Shown: positions 33,585-42,763 of the stretch, piece after piece | How positions within the stretch are numbered: the first letter of the stretch is position 1 | Layout: each line of letters starts with the position of its first letter | Assembly (NCBI RefSeq): GCF_040675465.1 | Contig: NZ_JBFAPA010000006.1 | Location: forward strand, 186,001 to 250,000 | Direction of reading: 5' to 3' | Source: Kibdelosporangium sp040675465 | GTDB taxonomy: Bacteria > Actinomycetota > Actinomycetes > Mycobacteriales > Pseudonocardiaceae | DNA: 64,000 nt | The notes under the pieces: generated by a model | What the model was told of the DNA's origin: nothing | What the model saw: only the letters and a program-made list of their open reading frames with translations | The model's database searches: none | Position numbers and translations under genes: made by a program

Positions 33585-33876
33585 CCGCTCTCCTTGAGCA
33601 CGCACCCGAGGCTGCCGGTCAGCCGGTAGACGTGGCTCCACGCGGCCTGCGCGAACAGCGCGGCGAGGCGCCTCGGTTGGCGCTGCGAAGGTCTCCAAAT
33701 CTCAAGGGTCACCTCCCCGTCGACGCCGGTTTTTGAGGTTTCGTCACATCAGGATTCACGATGATGATAGTCCCGAATGCAGTTGTCAGGTTTCCGACAT
33801 GCCGGTTTACGACCTCGTTTCCGCTGGTCAGCGGACCGATACTGGCCAGGTTCCGCCGTTGACCCAAGGAGCCCAT

Positions 33877-35004
33877 GTGGCCTGGAAAACCATCACGAAA
33901 GCGGCGCTCGCCGTCGCACTCATCGGGGGTGTCGCAGCCGCGCCGGCCCAGGCGCAGACGTCACTGACCACCGACCAGAGCCAGGCGCTGCTGGCCAGGC
34001 TCCAGGCGATCCCGGCCGCGGGCCTCGCCCACGCCAAGGCGCTGAAGGACCAGCTGGGCCTGGACGACGATGTCATCAACCCGGCCGACTACCAGTGCAC
34101 CAGCTCCACGCCGGTGCGCGACTGGCTGGCCGCGTCCGAGCAGAAGTGGACCCCGCTGGACCGCGCCATCGCGACGTCGGTGAACAACCTCCAGCCGGTG
34201 CTGCTGGACACGGTGCTGTTCCCGAAGGAGGCGGGCACGCAGTTCGGCCAGCGCGGGGAGTACACCACCCAGATCACGCACACCTTCCGTGACCTGGGGA
34301 AGTTCTGGGACATCCAGTCCAGCCAGATCGTGATCGCGCCCATGCACGGCAGCGTGCTGACCGACCGGCCGCGGCTGACCCGCGTGTTCCAGGTCGGCTT
34401 CGGGTTCGACCAGGTGTTCGCGGCCTCGCTCGCCGACGCCGTGGCCACCCTGATGGACCAGGACCAGTTCGACCACGGCAACCACCCGTTCTTCACGTTC
34501 AACGCGTTCGCGCTGGGCGGGCTGGACATCCCCGGGTTCGGCACCATCCCGCCGGAGATCGTGATGGGCGACGGTGTGCTCGCCGGGTTCACCGCGGTGG
34601 GCCTGGACGACGTCGCGGGCAAGGCGATCCTGGCGCACGAGTTCGGTCACCAGGTGCAGTTCCAGAAGGGACTGACGCAGACCACGCTGACCGGGCCGGA
34701 GGCCTCCCGGCGGCTGGAGCTGATGGCGGACGCGTTCGGGTCGTACTACCTGACCCACGCGCGGGGCGCGACCCTGCGGTGGAAGCGCGTCCAGGAGTTC
34801 CTGCAGATCTTCTACCAGCTGGGCGACTGCCAGTTCGCCGCCGCGTCCCACCACGGCACGCCGCTGCAGCGGCTGCACGCCGCCGAGTGGGGCTCGGCCG
34901 TGGCGGCCGACACCCAGAAGCAGGGGCACATCCTGCCGTCGCTGACCTTCGCGGCGATGTTCGAGCAGAAGCTGCCCGAACTGGTGGCACCTGACGCACC
35001 GTAA
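33877..35004 (+). CDS. Secreted putative zinc metalloprotease (HExxH)
   Basis: 375 residues, GTG start with AAGGAG upstream. The signal peptide ends in AQAQ near residue 27. A zinc-binding HEFGHQ occurs at residues 254-259 in AILAHEFGHQVQFQ, followed about 24 residues later by ELMADAFGSYY, whose Glu/Asp could be the third ligand. This fits gluzincin-like neutral metallopeptidases, but the family is not one I can name. It is probably extracellular. A 14-bp hairpin terminator follows. Confidence 0.75.
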   Translation: MAWKTITKAALAVALIGGVAAAPAQAQTSLTTDQSQALLARLQAIPAAGLAHAKALKDQLGLDDDVINPADYQCTSSTPVRDWLAASEQKWTPLDRAIATSVNNLQPVLLDTVLFPKEAGTQFGQRGEYTTQITHTFRDLGKFWDIQSSQIVIAPMHGSVLTDRPRLTRVFQVGFGFDQVFAASLADAVATLMDQDQFDHGNHPFFTFNAFALGGLDIPGFGTIPPEIVMGDGVLAGFTAVGLDDVAGKAILAHEFGHQVQFQKGLTQTTLTGPEASRRLELMADAFGSYYLTHARGATLRWKRVQEFLQIFYQLGDCQFAAASHHGTPLQRLHAAEWGSAVAADTQKQGHILPSLTFAAMFEQKLPELVAPDAP

Positions 35005-35021
35005 GTGAGGTGAACCGCCAC

Positions 35022-35058
35022 TGAGCGGGGCCCGGACCGCCGTGCCGGGCTCCGCTCA
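35022..35058 (+). terminator. Hairpin terminator after the HExxH protein gene
   Basis: Arms TGAGCGGGGCCCGG and CCGGGCTCCGCTCA pair over 14 positions (one G-U) around a 9-nt loop, 17 bp after the stop codon. Confidence 0.8.
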
Positions 35059-35185
35059 TCCATGTCCCGCATGGGATCGACACGCTCGGCCGAGCGCGGC
35101 ACTAATGTGTCGATCTGTGACTCAACCCGCCCGCCCACACCGGAGTCATGCAGGTGCCTGGGGTGGCGAGAAAGGGTTGGAGTCA

Positions 35186-37507
35186 GTGCGTTCCCGGGGA
35201 TGGGCCATCGCCGTCGTCCTGGCGCTCGGTGCGGTCGTGCCGGGCGCGACGTCGGCCGCTGGTACGCCGACCACGGCGCCGTTGCGGGTGTTTCCAGCGG
35301 ACGCGTCGGACAAATCGATCAAACTGGGCCTGCTGCCCTATCACGCGCTCGCGCCCGAGCTGAACACGTTGCAGCGCAACAGCAGGGTGAAGGTCAAGGT
35401 GATCGGCCAGTCGCTGCAGCACCGCGACATCTACCAGGTCACCGTGACAGCGCCGGAAACCGCCGCCGATGAACGCGAACAGGACATCTGGCGGGCCGAG
35501 ATCGAGAACAACCCGATGGCCGCGGCCAAGGACGAGGGCCTGCAGGCCGGGTACAAGGCCCCGATCTGGATCAACAGCAACATCCACGGCGACGAGTGGG
35601 AAGGCACGGACGCGGCCATGCGGACGATCCGCCGGCTGGCCGGGGCGACCGACCCGCACACGCTGGACCTGTTGGCGCGCACCAGGATCGTGTTCAACCT
35701 GACCGCGAACCCGGACGGCCGGGTGGCCGGCACCCGGGAGAACGCGGCGGGCTACGACCTCAACCGCGACTACCTGACCTCCTCGCAACCGGAGAACCGG
35801 GCCGCCCGCGACTCGGACATCCGCACCCAGCCGGTGTACGCGCTGGACCTGCACGGCTACATCGAGGGCACGCTGATCGAGCCCAGCAATCCCCCGCACG
35901 GCCAGAACTACGAGTACGACCTGACCATCAAACCGATGTACGACAACGCGATCGCCATCGAGAAGGCGGTCAGGGCGCTGGGCCACCCAGAGGCGCGCAA
36001 CACCCAGATCCCGTTCCGCGACTACCCCGACAGCTGGGACGACTGGAGCCCGAACCTCACCACCGCCTACGCCCCGCTGCACGGCGCCGCCGCGATCACG
36101 GTCGAACTCCCCGCGCCGGTCGACGACCAGTACTACAACACCGTGCCGGTAGAGGAACTCCGGCACCGGTCCGCGGTCAATGTGGACGTTGCCGCCACGA
36201 CGATCCAGACCACAACGGACTACGTGCTGGCGCACCGGTCCGACCTGATCGGCGCCCAGATCGAGACGTTCCGCCGGGGCATCGCAGGTGAGCCGCAACG
36301 GACGGTGCCGGACGGGTTCGTGCCCGGCTTCGGCCCGGAAGACCGCTCCAGCACGGTGTTCCCGCGCGCGTACGTGATCGCCGGGAAGTCCGGCGCGGCC
36401 ACCGCACGCCTGGTCAACCACCTGATCGCGCACGACATCCGGGTGACGCGGGCCAACGGGTCCTATGTGGTCGACATGCACCAACCCAAGCGCGGACTGG
36501 CCAACACCATGCTCGAAGCCGGGGCGGACCTCACCGGCCGGACCGACGGCCTGACCGACACCGCCGCGTGGAGCCTGAGTTACCTGTGGGGCGCCGACGT
36601 TTCCGTGCTCAAGGACGGCCCCGTTCCCGCAGGGCGCCCAGTCACGTCGGTCAAACCCACCGGCGGCATCGAGGGTTACGGGACGGACCTCGCCCTCACC
36701 CTCAAGGACGGCAACGACATCGAGGCCGTGAACTCGTTGCTGGCCAAGGGTGTTCCATTGCGACGCCAGGACGATGGCGCGATTGTCGTGCCGCGGCAGG
36801 CCGCGCAGGACATCGTGGCCAAGTACGCGGTTCGCCTGACCGCCGCTCACGGCCCAAGCAAACCGCTAAGCCGCCCGGCGATCGCCGCGGACCTGCCCGG
36901 CGACCAGATCTCCCTGTTGCGCGAGCTGGGTTTCACCGTGCGGCCGGTGACCACGGCGGACCTCAAGGCCGGGTTCGACCTGTCCACTGTGGACCTCTTC
37001 GTGGTCGGCGACAGCCTGCGCTACGACCTGCTCGACCCGCCGGTCCAGGCCAAGGTCAAGGCGTTCAAGGGCGGCCTGATCCTCACCGGATACGCCGGAA
37101 CCCAGTTCAACGAGGCCGCGAGCCTGCTGCCGGTCACCTCGGACGGCGCCCGGACGGCCGCGAGCGGGATCATCCGCGTCACCAACACCCCGGCGCGGCT
37201 CGGCGGCGAGGCCCCGCAGTACACTTTCGTGTCCGGGCCCTACCGGTTCACCGGCCTGGGCCCGGACGTCCAGGTGGAACAGCGGTACGGCACGGGCAAC
37301 CCGCTGGTCGCCGGGTTCTGGCCGACTCGCAAGGACGGCCACGGCGTGGCCGGGGACTTCGCGAACCAGCCGTCGGTCATCTCCGCGACCAGCGGGAACG
37401 GCAACCGCGTGGTGATGTTCGGGACGAACCCGTTGTTCCGCGCCCAGTCCAAGGCGTTGTTCGCCCAGGCGGCCAACGCGATCTACTGGTCGGCGTCCCG
37501 GGACTGA
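35186..37507 (+). CDS. Secreted M14-family zinc carboxypeptidase
   Basis: 773 residues, GTG start; the signal peptide ends in TSAAG. The M14 zinc site reads NIHGDEWEG (His134, Glu137) with the third ligand His223 in LDLHGYIEG, and the catalytic Glu about residue 307 in ITVELPAP. NPDGR and YDLNRDYL are further M14 motifs. The C-terminal ~350 residues form additional domains, likely propeptide- or glutamine-amidotransferase-like and beta-rich. Such enzymes trim C-terminal residues from peptides outside the cell. It follows another secreted metallopeptidase gene but with a terminator between. Confidence 0.9.
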   Translation: MRSRGWAIAVVLALGAVVPGATSAAGTPTTAPLRVFPADASDKSIKLGLLPYHALAPELNTLQRNSRVKVKVIGQSLQHRDIYQVTVTAPETAADEREQDIWRAEIENNPMAAAKDEGLQAGYKAPIWINSNIHGDEWEGTDAAMRTIRRLAGATDPHTLDLLARTRIVFNLTANPDGRVAGTRENAAGYDLNRDYLTSSQPENRAARDSDIRTQPVYALDLHGYIEGTLIEPSNPPHGQNYEYDLTIKPMYDNAIAIEKAVRALGHPEARNTQIPFRDYPDSWDDWSPNLTTAYAPLHGAAAITVELPAPVDDQYYNTVPVEELRHRSAVNVDVAATTIQTTTDYVLAHRSDLIGAQIETFRRGIAGEPQRTVPDGFVPGFGPEDRSSTVFPRAYVIAGKSGAATARLVNHLIAHDIRVTRANGSYVVDMHQPKRGLANTMLEAGADLTGRTDGLTDTAAWSLSYLWGADVSVLKDGPVPAGRPVTSVKPTGGIEGYGTDLALTLKDGNDIEAVNSLLAKGVPLRRQDDGAIVVPRQAAQDIVAKYAVRLTAAHGPSKPLSRPAIAADLPGDQISLLRELGFTVRPVTTADLKAGFDLSTVDLFVVGDSLRYDLLDPPVQAKVKAFKGGLILTGYAGTQFNEAASLLPVTSDGARTAASGIIRVTNTPARLGGEAPQYTFVSGPYRFTGLGPDVQVEQRYGTGNPLVAGFWPTRKDGHGVAGDFANQPSVISATSGNGNRVVMFGTNPLFRAQSKALFAQAANAIYWSASRD

Positions 37508-37773
37508 CGCGGGTTCCAGGTCCCGCGCTCGAGGTCGACACCGGTGTGGGGCGGGGCGCCTTCGGCGTCCTCGTCCCGCATCATCGACATCGAGTCGCGG
37601 TGGTCCAGCTCCATCCGCTTGGTGCCGTAGAACATCGCCGTGACCTCGTTGACGTAGGTCGCGGCCAGCGGCGTGCCGATCTTCTTGCGGCGTTTCTGGC
37701 GCCACAGCTCGTATCCGCCGACCACGATCAGCAGCAGCACCGCCGCCGGGCCGATCAGTGCCAACGCCGTCAT
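37483..37773 (-). CDS. DUF6191 membrane-anchored protein
   Basis: 96 residues. One N-terminal membrane helix (LALIGPAAVLLLIVVGGYEL) is followed by a basic stretch and TAMFYGTKRMELDHRDSMSM with MRDEDAEGAPP, the DUF6191 pattern. The protein is cytoplasm-facing and of unknown function. Its ATG overlaps the PIG-L stop by 4 bp and the 3' end overlaps the M14 gene by 25 bp. It is the last gene of the five-gene operon. Confidence 0.8.
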   Translation of the reverse strand: MTALALIGPAAVLLLIVVGGYELWRQKRRKKIGTPLAATYVNEVTAMFYGTKRMELDHRDSMSMMRDEDAEGAPPHTGVDLERGTWNPRQSRDADQ

Positions 37774-38528
37774 GTCGGCAGGCCCCCCATGATGTCCGTC
37801 TCGGTGATGCCCGGGCCCTGGCCGGCGCGCATGAACCACTCGGTGCCGAAGATGTCCCGGAAGATCTCGTCCGGCGCGGCCAGGAACCACGAGTCCTCGG
37901 CGATCTGGCTCGCGTGCGCCCGCATCGCCTCCCGCTTGTAGGACACGTACTCCGACACGTCCACACGCGCGGTCAGCAGCTCGTCGGGTTTGCCGAAGTT
38001 CGGGTCCTTCACGATGTCCGGGGCGTTCGGGTTGGCCTGCGCCAGGGTCCGGTTCGCGGTCTGCTGGAACACCCGCGGTGTGCCGGCGATCTCCCCCGCG
38101 CGCTTGCCGACCCGGTGCACCTGGATGTGGTCGGGGTGGCCGTACGTGCCGTTGTCGTCGTAGATCGTGAGCACGTCGGCGTTCTCCTCACGCAGGATCG
38201 CCGCGAGTTTCCCGGCGGCCTCCTCGACGTCCGCCGACCAGAACGAGCCGGGCTCGGTGTTGCTGTCCCAGCCCATCATCCCGGAGTCCTTGTACCCCAG
38301 GAACTCCACTCGCGACACACCCAGGACCTTGGCCGCCGCGTGGGTTTCCCGCACCCGCAGCTCCCACAGCTCCTCGCCGGTGAGCCAGTCCGGGACCTCG
38401 CCCCGCTCCCCTTTGGTCGCCACGACCAGGACCACGCGATGGCCGTCCTCATAAGCCTTGCGCATCACGCCACCGCACGTGATGCACTCGTCGTCCGGGT
38501 GGGCGTGGAACGTCACCAAGGTAGCCAT
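37770..38528 (-). CDS. PIG-L family deacetylase (mycothiol-type MshB/Mca relative)
   Basis: 252 residues. FHAHPDDECITCGG (residues 7-20) carries the zinc ligands, and YGHPDHIQVHR near the middle supplies the third histidine. This is the PIG-L fold of N-acetylglucosaminyl deacetylases such as MshB (mycothiol synthesis) and Mca (mycothiol S-conjugate amidase). It probably removes an acyl or amide group from a glucosamine-containing thiol; which one is not certain. ATG at 38528 is preceded by GGGG. Downstream of a redox-signalling pair, a thiol-stress role fits. Confidence 0.88.
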   Translation of the reverse strand: MATLVTFHAHPDDECITCGGVMRKAYEDGHRVVLVVATKGERGEVPDWLTGEELWELRVRETHAAAKVLGVSRVEFLGYKDSGMMGWDSNTEPGSFWSADVEEAAGKLAAILREENADVLTIYDDNGTYGHPDHIQVHRVGKRAGEIAGTPRVFQQTANRTLAQANPNAPDIVKDPNFGKPDELLTARVDVSEYVSYKREAMRAHASQIAEDSWFLAAPDEIFRDIFGTEWFMRAGQGPGITETDIMGGLPT

Positions 38529-38541
38529 GATCCCCATTCTG

Positions 38542-39273
38542 TCAGTGCACGGTGAGTGCGGTCTTGCCATCGCACGGACTCCCCGCGGCTTCCGGCCGCT
38601 GCAGGTGGACGCCGGTGCCATCCCTGGACCCGAGCAGGCACTGTCCGTCGCTGCCCTTGAACGAGACCCCGACCCCCTTCTCCCCGACGACGATGCCGAC
38701 CGCCGGATCGGGCGTCGACGTGCGCTTCTCGGGGTCGTCGGAGCGGGTCTCCATCAGGTCCATCCGCTGCAGCGTCCGGACCACCCGGCCGAAGTCGGCG
38801 TCGGCAGGCAGGTTGCCGAGCGTGAACCGCAGGGACCGGTCGTAGCTGTCCGGTTGCTTCCAGTCCGGCCGCCCGGGCGGGTTGATGGGCACCGCGTTCT
38901 CGGGACAGCCGGTCCGATCCGGCTTGCCGATGATGCCCCAGTAGTTGAAGTCCATGCCGTAGCAGGCGTTCAGCTCGTCGTGGTGGCGAGGACCGGCGTC
39001 GTCCGCGTCGCGGTGGATGCGGATCACCAGGTGCGCCAGCGGGTCTTCCTGTTTGCTCGCGTCCAGTTCGGTCATCTCCAGCACGGACAGCGCGGAGTCC
39101 GACTTCCACGCGGCCAGCGCGGCGCGCGCGAAGCCCGCGGCCGAGCTCTGCCGCGGGAAGCTGATCGCGTCCGCGAGCGTCGCGGCCTGCCGGTCGGTCT
39201 CGTCGTTGCCTTCAGTGCTCGCTGTGCACGACGCCACCAGCAGGCAGGCCGCCATCCCCCAGAGAATTCTCAC
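38542..39273 (-). CDS. Putative lipoprotein of unknown function
   Basis: 243 residues. GTG start overlapping the histidine kinase stop. The N-terminus MRILWGMAACLLVASCTAST has a lipobox (VASC) with Cys16, so it is a membrane-anchored lipoprotein. The rest has four more cysteines (NACYGMDF, TGCPENA, GQCLLG, SPCDG), probably disulfide bonded, and no named domain. Its place just after the sensor kinase suggests it may present a signal outside the cell, but this is inference. Confidence 0.75.
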   Translation of the reverse strand: MRILWGMAACLLVASCTASTEGNDETDRQAATLADAISFPRQSSAAGFARAALAAWKSDSALSVLEMTELDASKQEDPLAHLVIRIHRDADDAGPRHHDELNACYGMDFNYWGIIGKPDRTGCPENAVPINPPGRPDWKQPDSYDRSLRFTLGNLPADADFGRVVRTLQRMDLMETRSDDPEKRTSTPDPAVGIVVGEKGVGVSFKGSDGQCLLGSRDGTGVHLQRPEAAGSPCDGKTALTVH

Positions 39274-40730
39274 GCCCCATCAAACGTCGCGGGCGCCTCC
39301 GGGGTTGCATGCTCCGGCGGCGGATCCAGCGGCAGCCGCACCCGGAACCGGGTGTTGCCGGGCTCGGACTCCACGGTGATGTCGCCGTGGTGGCGTTTGA
39401 CCACGATCCGCCAGCTGATGTCCAGGCCGAGACCGGTGCCCTCGCCGACCGCCTTGGTGGTGAAGAACGGCTCGAAGATGCGGCTCTTGATCTCCGGCGG
39501 GATGCCCGAACCGGTGTCGCCGATCTCGACCACCGCGTCGCCGCCCTCGCGCAGCGTGCGCACGGTCAGGGTCCCGGAGCCGCCCATGGCGCCGATGGCG
39601 TTGTCGATCAGGTTCGTCCAGACCTGGTTGAGCTCGGCGGCGTAGGCGGGGATCGGCGGCAGCGTGCGGTCGTAGTCCTTGACCACCTCGATGTCACCGA
39701 TCTTGCGGTTGAGCATGATCAGCGTCGAGTCGAGCAGCTCGTGCACGTCGATCACCTGGAACGGCGCCCGGTCCATCTGCGAGTACTGCTTGGCGGCACC
39801 GACCAGGGTGGACACCCGGGTGGTGGCGTCCTCGATCTCGGCCATCAGCGTCTCGGTCTCGACCGTGTAGGCCAGCCAGCGCACGGCCGCCTCCTTGGTC
39901 TCCGGCGCGCACAGGCCGACGGCCTCCTCGAGCCACTCCACGTCCAGGCCACCGGCCACCAGCACCGGCGCGACCTCCCAGCCGTTGCGCACGCCCTGGT
40001 CGTCCAGCCAGTCGCCGACCTCGTCCTCCCGGTCGCTGACCTCCATCGGCGACAGCTTGGGCGCCTTGGCCACCCGCTCGACCGCGTTCTCCTGCAGCTT
40101 CACCAGCCCGGTCAGCGTCTTCGGGTCGATCGCCCCGCTGGCCAGCATGGCCAGTTTGTGTCGCATCCCGGCCACCCGCTCGCGCAGCGCGGCGGTCGCG
40201 CGCACAGCCGCCGCGGCTGGGTTGTTCAGCTCGTGGGTCAGCCCGGCCGACAGCGAGCCGAGCGCGAGCAGCCGCTCGCGCTGGTTCACCGCGCGCTGGG
40301 TGTTCTGCATGCCGAAGAACAGACCCTCGAGCAGGTGCATGGCCATCGGGAACCACTCGCGCACGATCGGGCCGAAGTCCTGCGCGGTCAGCTGGAACAT
40401 CCGCGTGTCGGTGATCGACTCGACGGTCATCTGGTAGATCGTCTTCGACGGGACGTCCGCCTGCAGGTACACCTGGGTGGCGCCGAAGTAGGAGCCGCGG
40501 TAGTCGGTGCGGTTGGTCTCGACGCGCTCGCCGCCGATGTTGCGGGTCAGCGCGACGGTCCCCTCCAGCAGCACGAAGAAGCAGGTCGCCGGCTCGCCCT
40601 CGGCCAGCACCAGGGTGCCGGCCTTGCGGGTCTCGATCTGGCCGTGCTCGGCCAGCCAGTTCAGCTTGTCCTCGTCGAGGTGCTCGAACAGGAACAGCCC
40701 GCGCAGCTCGTCGGCCGTGAGTCTCTCCAC
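39270..40730 (-). CDS. Cyclic nucleotide-binding-domain sensor histidine kinase
   Basis: 486 residues, GTG start 1 bp after the upstream stop. An N-terminal cNMP-binding beta-barrel (AGTLVLAEGEPATCFFVLLE, then GSYFGATQVYL) is followed by a dimerisation helix with the phospho-acceptor His166 (GLTHELNNPAAAA) and a GHKL ATPase: N-box NQVWTNLIDNAIGAM, DTGSGIP, GEGTGLGLDIS. There are no membrane helices, so it is a cytosolic sensor. It most likely works with the response regulator-reductase encoded directly upstream. Confidence 0.92.
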   Translation of the reverse strand: MERLTADELRGLFLFEHLDEDKLNWLAEHGQIETRKAGTLVLAEGEPATCFFVLLEGTVALTRNIGGERVETNRTDYRGSYFGATQVYLQADVPSKTIYQMTVESITDTRMFQLTAQDFGPIVREWFPMAMHLLEGLFFGMQNTQRAVNQRERLLALGSLSAGLTHELNNPAAAAVRATAALRERVAGMRHKLAMLASGAIDPKTLTGLVKLQENAVERVAKAPKLSPMEVSDREDEVGDWLDDQGVRNGWEVAPVLVAGGLDVEWLEEAVGLCAPETKEAAVRWLAYTVETETLMAEIEDATTRVSTLVGAAKQYSQMDRAPFQVIDVHELLDSTLIMLNRKIGDIEVVKDYDRTLPPIPAYAAELNQVWTNLIDNAIGAMGGSGTLTVRTLREGGDAVVEIGDTGSGIPPEIKSRIFEPFFTTKAVGEGTGLGLDISWRIVVKRHHGDITVESEPGNTRFRVRLPLDPPPEHATPEAPATFDGA

Positions 40731-40731
40731 G

Positions 40732-42420
40732 TCAGGACCTTTCCAAGTACCGGTGTACCAGCGTGACCGCCATCGCGCCCTCGCCGACCGCGGAGGCCAC
40801 CCGCTTCACCGAATCGGCGCGCACATCACCTGCAACGAAAACGCCGGGCACATTTGTTTCCAGGTGGTACGGCGGCCGGTCGAGCTGCCAGCCCGCCGGC
40901 CGCCCGCCCTCGGTCACCAGGTCCGGGCCGGCCAGCACGAAGCCGCGCTCGTCCCGGGTGATCGTGCCGTCCAGCCAGTCGGTGCGCGGGGCGGCGCCGA
41001 TGAACGCGAACAGCCAGGACGCCTCGCGCACGGTCTCCTCGCCGGTCTTGTTGTGCCGCAGTGTGATCGACTCCAGGTGCTCGCCGCCCTTGCCGCCGAC
41101 CACCTCGGTGCAGGTGAGCACCTCGATCCTGTCCTGGTTGGCGGCCAGCTGCTCGATCAGGTAGCTGGACATCGACCGTTCGAGTGAGTCGCCGCGGATC
41201 ACCACGTAGACCTTGCGGGCGTGCCGGGAGAAGTACATCGCCGCCTGACCGGCCGAGTTCGCGCCGCCGATCAGGTACACGTCCTGGCCCGAGCAGGCCG
41301 GGCCCTCGGTGGTCGAGGCGCCGTAGTACACACCCCGGCCGGTGAAGTCGGACAGACCGGGCGCGTCCAGGGTCCGGTAGGACACCCCGGTCGCGAGGAT
41401 CACGGTGTGCGCGGCCAGTTCCGTGCCGTCGCCGAACTTCACCACCCGGGCCGCCCCGCGCGGCTCCAGCGCCACCACGTCGCGGGTGGTGAGCATCTCG
41501 ACGTTGAACTTCAGCGCCTGGCGGCGGGCCCGTTCGGTGAGCTGCTCGCCGGACACGCCGTCCGGGAAGCCGAGGTAGTTCTCGATCCGGCTGCTCGTGC
41601 CCGCCTGGCCGCCGGTGGCCAGCCGCTCGACCAGCACGGTCCGCAGGCCCTCCGACCCGCCGTAGACCGCCGCGCCCAGCCCGGCCGGACCACCGCCGAT
41701 CACGATCAGGTCGTAGAAGTCGGTGGACGGCGTGGTGCTCAGGCCCACCCGCGCGGCCAGCTCGGTGTCGGTCGGCTCGATCATCGGTTCGCCCTCGGGC
41801 GTGAGCACGACCGGCAGGCAGCCGCCGTCGCGGCCGGCCGCGGTGAGCAGGCGCCGGGCCTCGCAGTCGCCCTCCTCCAGCTCGTACCAGCGGAACGGCA
41901 CCGAGTTGCGGGCGAGGAAGTCGCGGACCTCGTAGGAGCGGGCGTTCCAGCGGTGGCCCACCACACGCACCTGCCGCACCGGCTGGCGGTCGGCGACCAG
42001 CCAGGACTGCAGCAGCTCGTCGATCACCGGGTAGAACTTCTCCTCCGGCGGGTCCCACGGCTTGAGCAGGTAGTGGTCCAGGTCGACCACGTTGATCGCC
42101 TGGATGGCGGCGTCGGTGTCCGCGTACGCGGTCAGCAGCACCCGCTTGGCCAGCGGGAACAGGTCCATGGCCGACTCGAGGAACTCGATCCCGCTCATCT
42201 GCGGCATCCGGTAGTCGGCCAGCAGCGCGGCGACCTCCTCGCCGCGCAGCTTGATCTCCCGCAGCGCCTCCAGGGCCTGCGGGCCGGACTCCGCGCGCAC
42301 GATCCGGTAGTTCTCGCCGTACTGCCGGCGCAGGTCGCGCGCCACGGCACGGGACACGCTGGGGTCGTCGTCCACCGTGAGGATGGAGGGCCGGGCGACC
42401 CTTTCGGCAGATGTTGTCAT
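40732..42420 (-). CDS. Fused response regulator / thioredoxin reductase-like flavoprotein
   Basis: 562 residues. Residues 1-130 are a receiver domain (VDDDP at 16-20, phospho-acceptor Asp69 in LLADYRMPQMSG, Lys120 in LLKPWD). A short thioredoxin/glutaredoxin-like segment follows (~150-215), then a pyridine nucleotide-disulfide oxidoreductase domain with FAD site IGGGPAGLGAA (241-251), NADPH site LIGGANSAGQA and VFVAGDVRADSVKR. The redox CxxC of real thioredoxin reductases is absent; only CSGQ remains. Phosphorylation may control electron flow. The kinase gene follows after 1 bp. No clear ribosome site; ATG at 42426 is an alternative. Confidence 0.9.
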   Translation of the reverse strand: MTTSAERVARPSILTVDDDPSVSRAVARDLRRQYGENYRIVRAESGPQALEALREIKLRGEEVAALLADYRMPQMSGIEFLESAMDLFPLAKRVLLTAYADTDAAIQAINVVDLDHYLLKPWDPPEEKFYPVIDELLQSWLVADRQPVRQVRVVGHRWNARSYEVRDFLARNSVPFRWYELEEGDCEARRLLTAAGRDGGCLPVVLTPEGEPMIEPTDTELAARVGLSTTPSTDFYDLIVIGGGPAGLGAAVYGGSEGLRTVLVERLATGGQAGTSSRIENYLGFPDGVSGEQLTERARRQALKFNVEMLTTRDVVALEPRGAARVVKFGDGTELAAHTVILATGVSYRTLDAPGLSDFTGRGVYYGASTTEGPACSGQDVYLIGGANSAGQAAMYFSRHARKVYVVIRGDSLERSMSSYLIEQLAANQDRIEVLTCTEVVGGKGGEHLESITLRHNKTGEETVREASWLFAFIGAAPRTDWLDGTITRDERGFVLAGPDLVTEGGRPAGWQLDRPPYHLETNVPGVFVAGDVRADSVKRVASAVGEGAMAVTLVHRYLERS

Positions 42421-42496
42421 GGGCATAGTCAAGCAGTTGTTCGCGCGGAGGCGTACGGTCGCGTCTGACGAAACCCCCTTGACTTCAGGAGCGCAC

Positions 42497-42763
42497 GTGA
42501 CTTCTGCCGTCTGCCCGGACATCTCCGAACTCGGTCCGGAACCGGCCCCCAGCACCACCGAAGGCTGCGAAGACTGCTTGAAGGTCGGCGGTCGCTGGGT
42601 CCACCTGCGGCTGTGCCTCGCCTGTGGCCACGTCGGCTGCTGTGACTCCTCGCCAGCCAAGCACGCCTCCGCGCACGCGGCCGAGTCCGGGCACCCGGTG
42701 ATCCGTTCGTTCGAGCCCGGCGAGACCTGGCGCTGGTGCTACGTCCACGAGGTCATCGGCTAG
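42497..42763 (+). CDS. UBP-type zinc finger protein
   Basis: 88 residues, GTG start with AGGAG upstream. The cysteine/histidine pattern CEDCLKVGG, LRLCLACGHVGCCDSSPAKH and ESGHPVIRSFEPGETWRWCY is the Zn-UBP domain that in eukaryotes binds the ubiquitin C-terminus. Bacterial versions recur beside the response regulator-reductase/kinase pair, as here (76 bp divergent), but their ligand is unknown. The nucleoside hydrolase GTG follows the stop with no gap. Confidence 0.9.
   Translation: MTSAVCPDISELGPEPAPSTTEGCEDCLKVGGRWVHLRLCLACGHVGCCDSSPAKHASAHAAESGHPVIRSFEPGETWRWCYVHEVIG

Noticed and set aside
40732..42420. Ordinary thioredoxin reductase (trxB)
   Set aside because: It has a receiver domain and lacks the CxxC centre; it is a distinct fusion protein.
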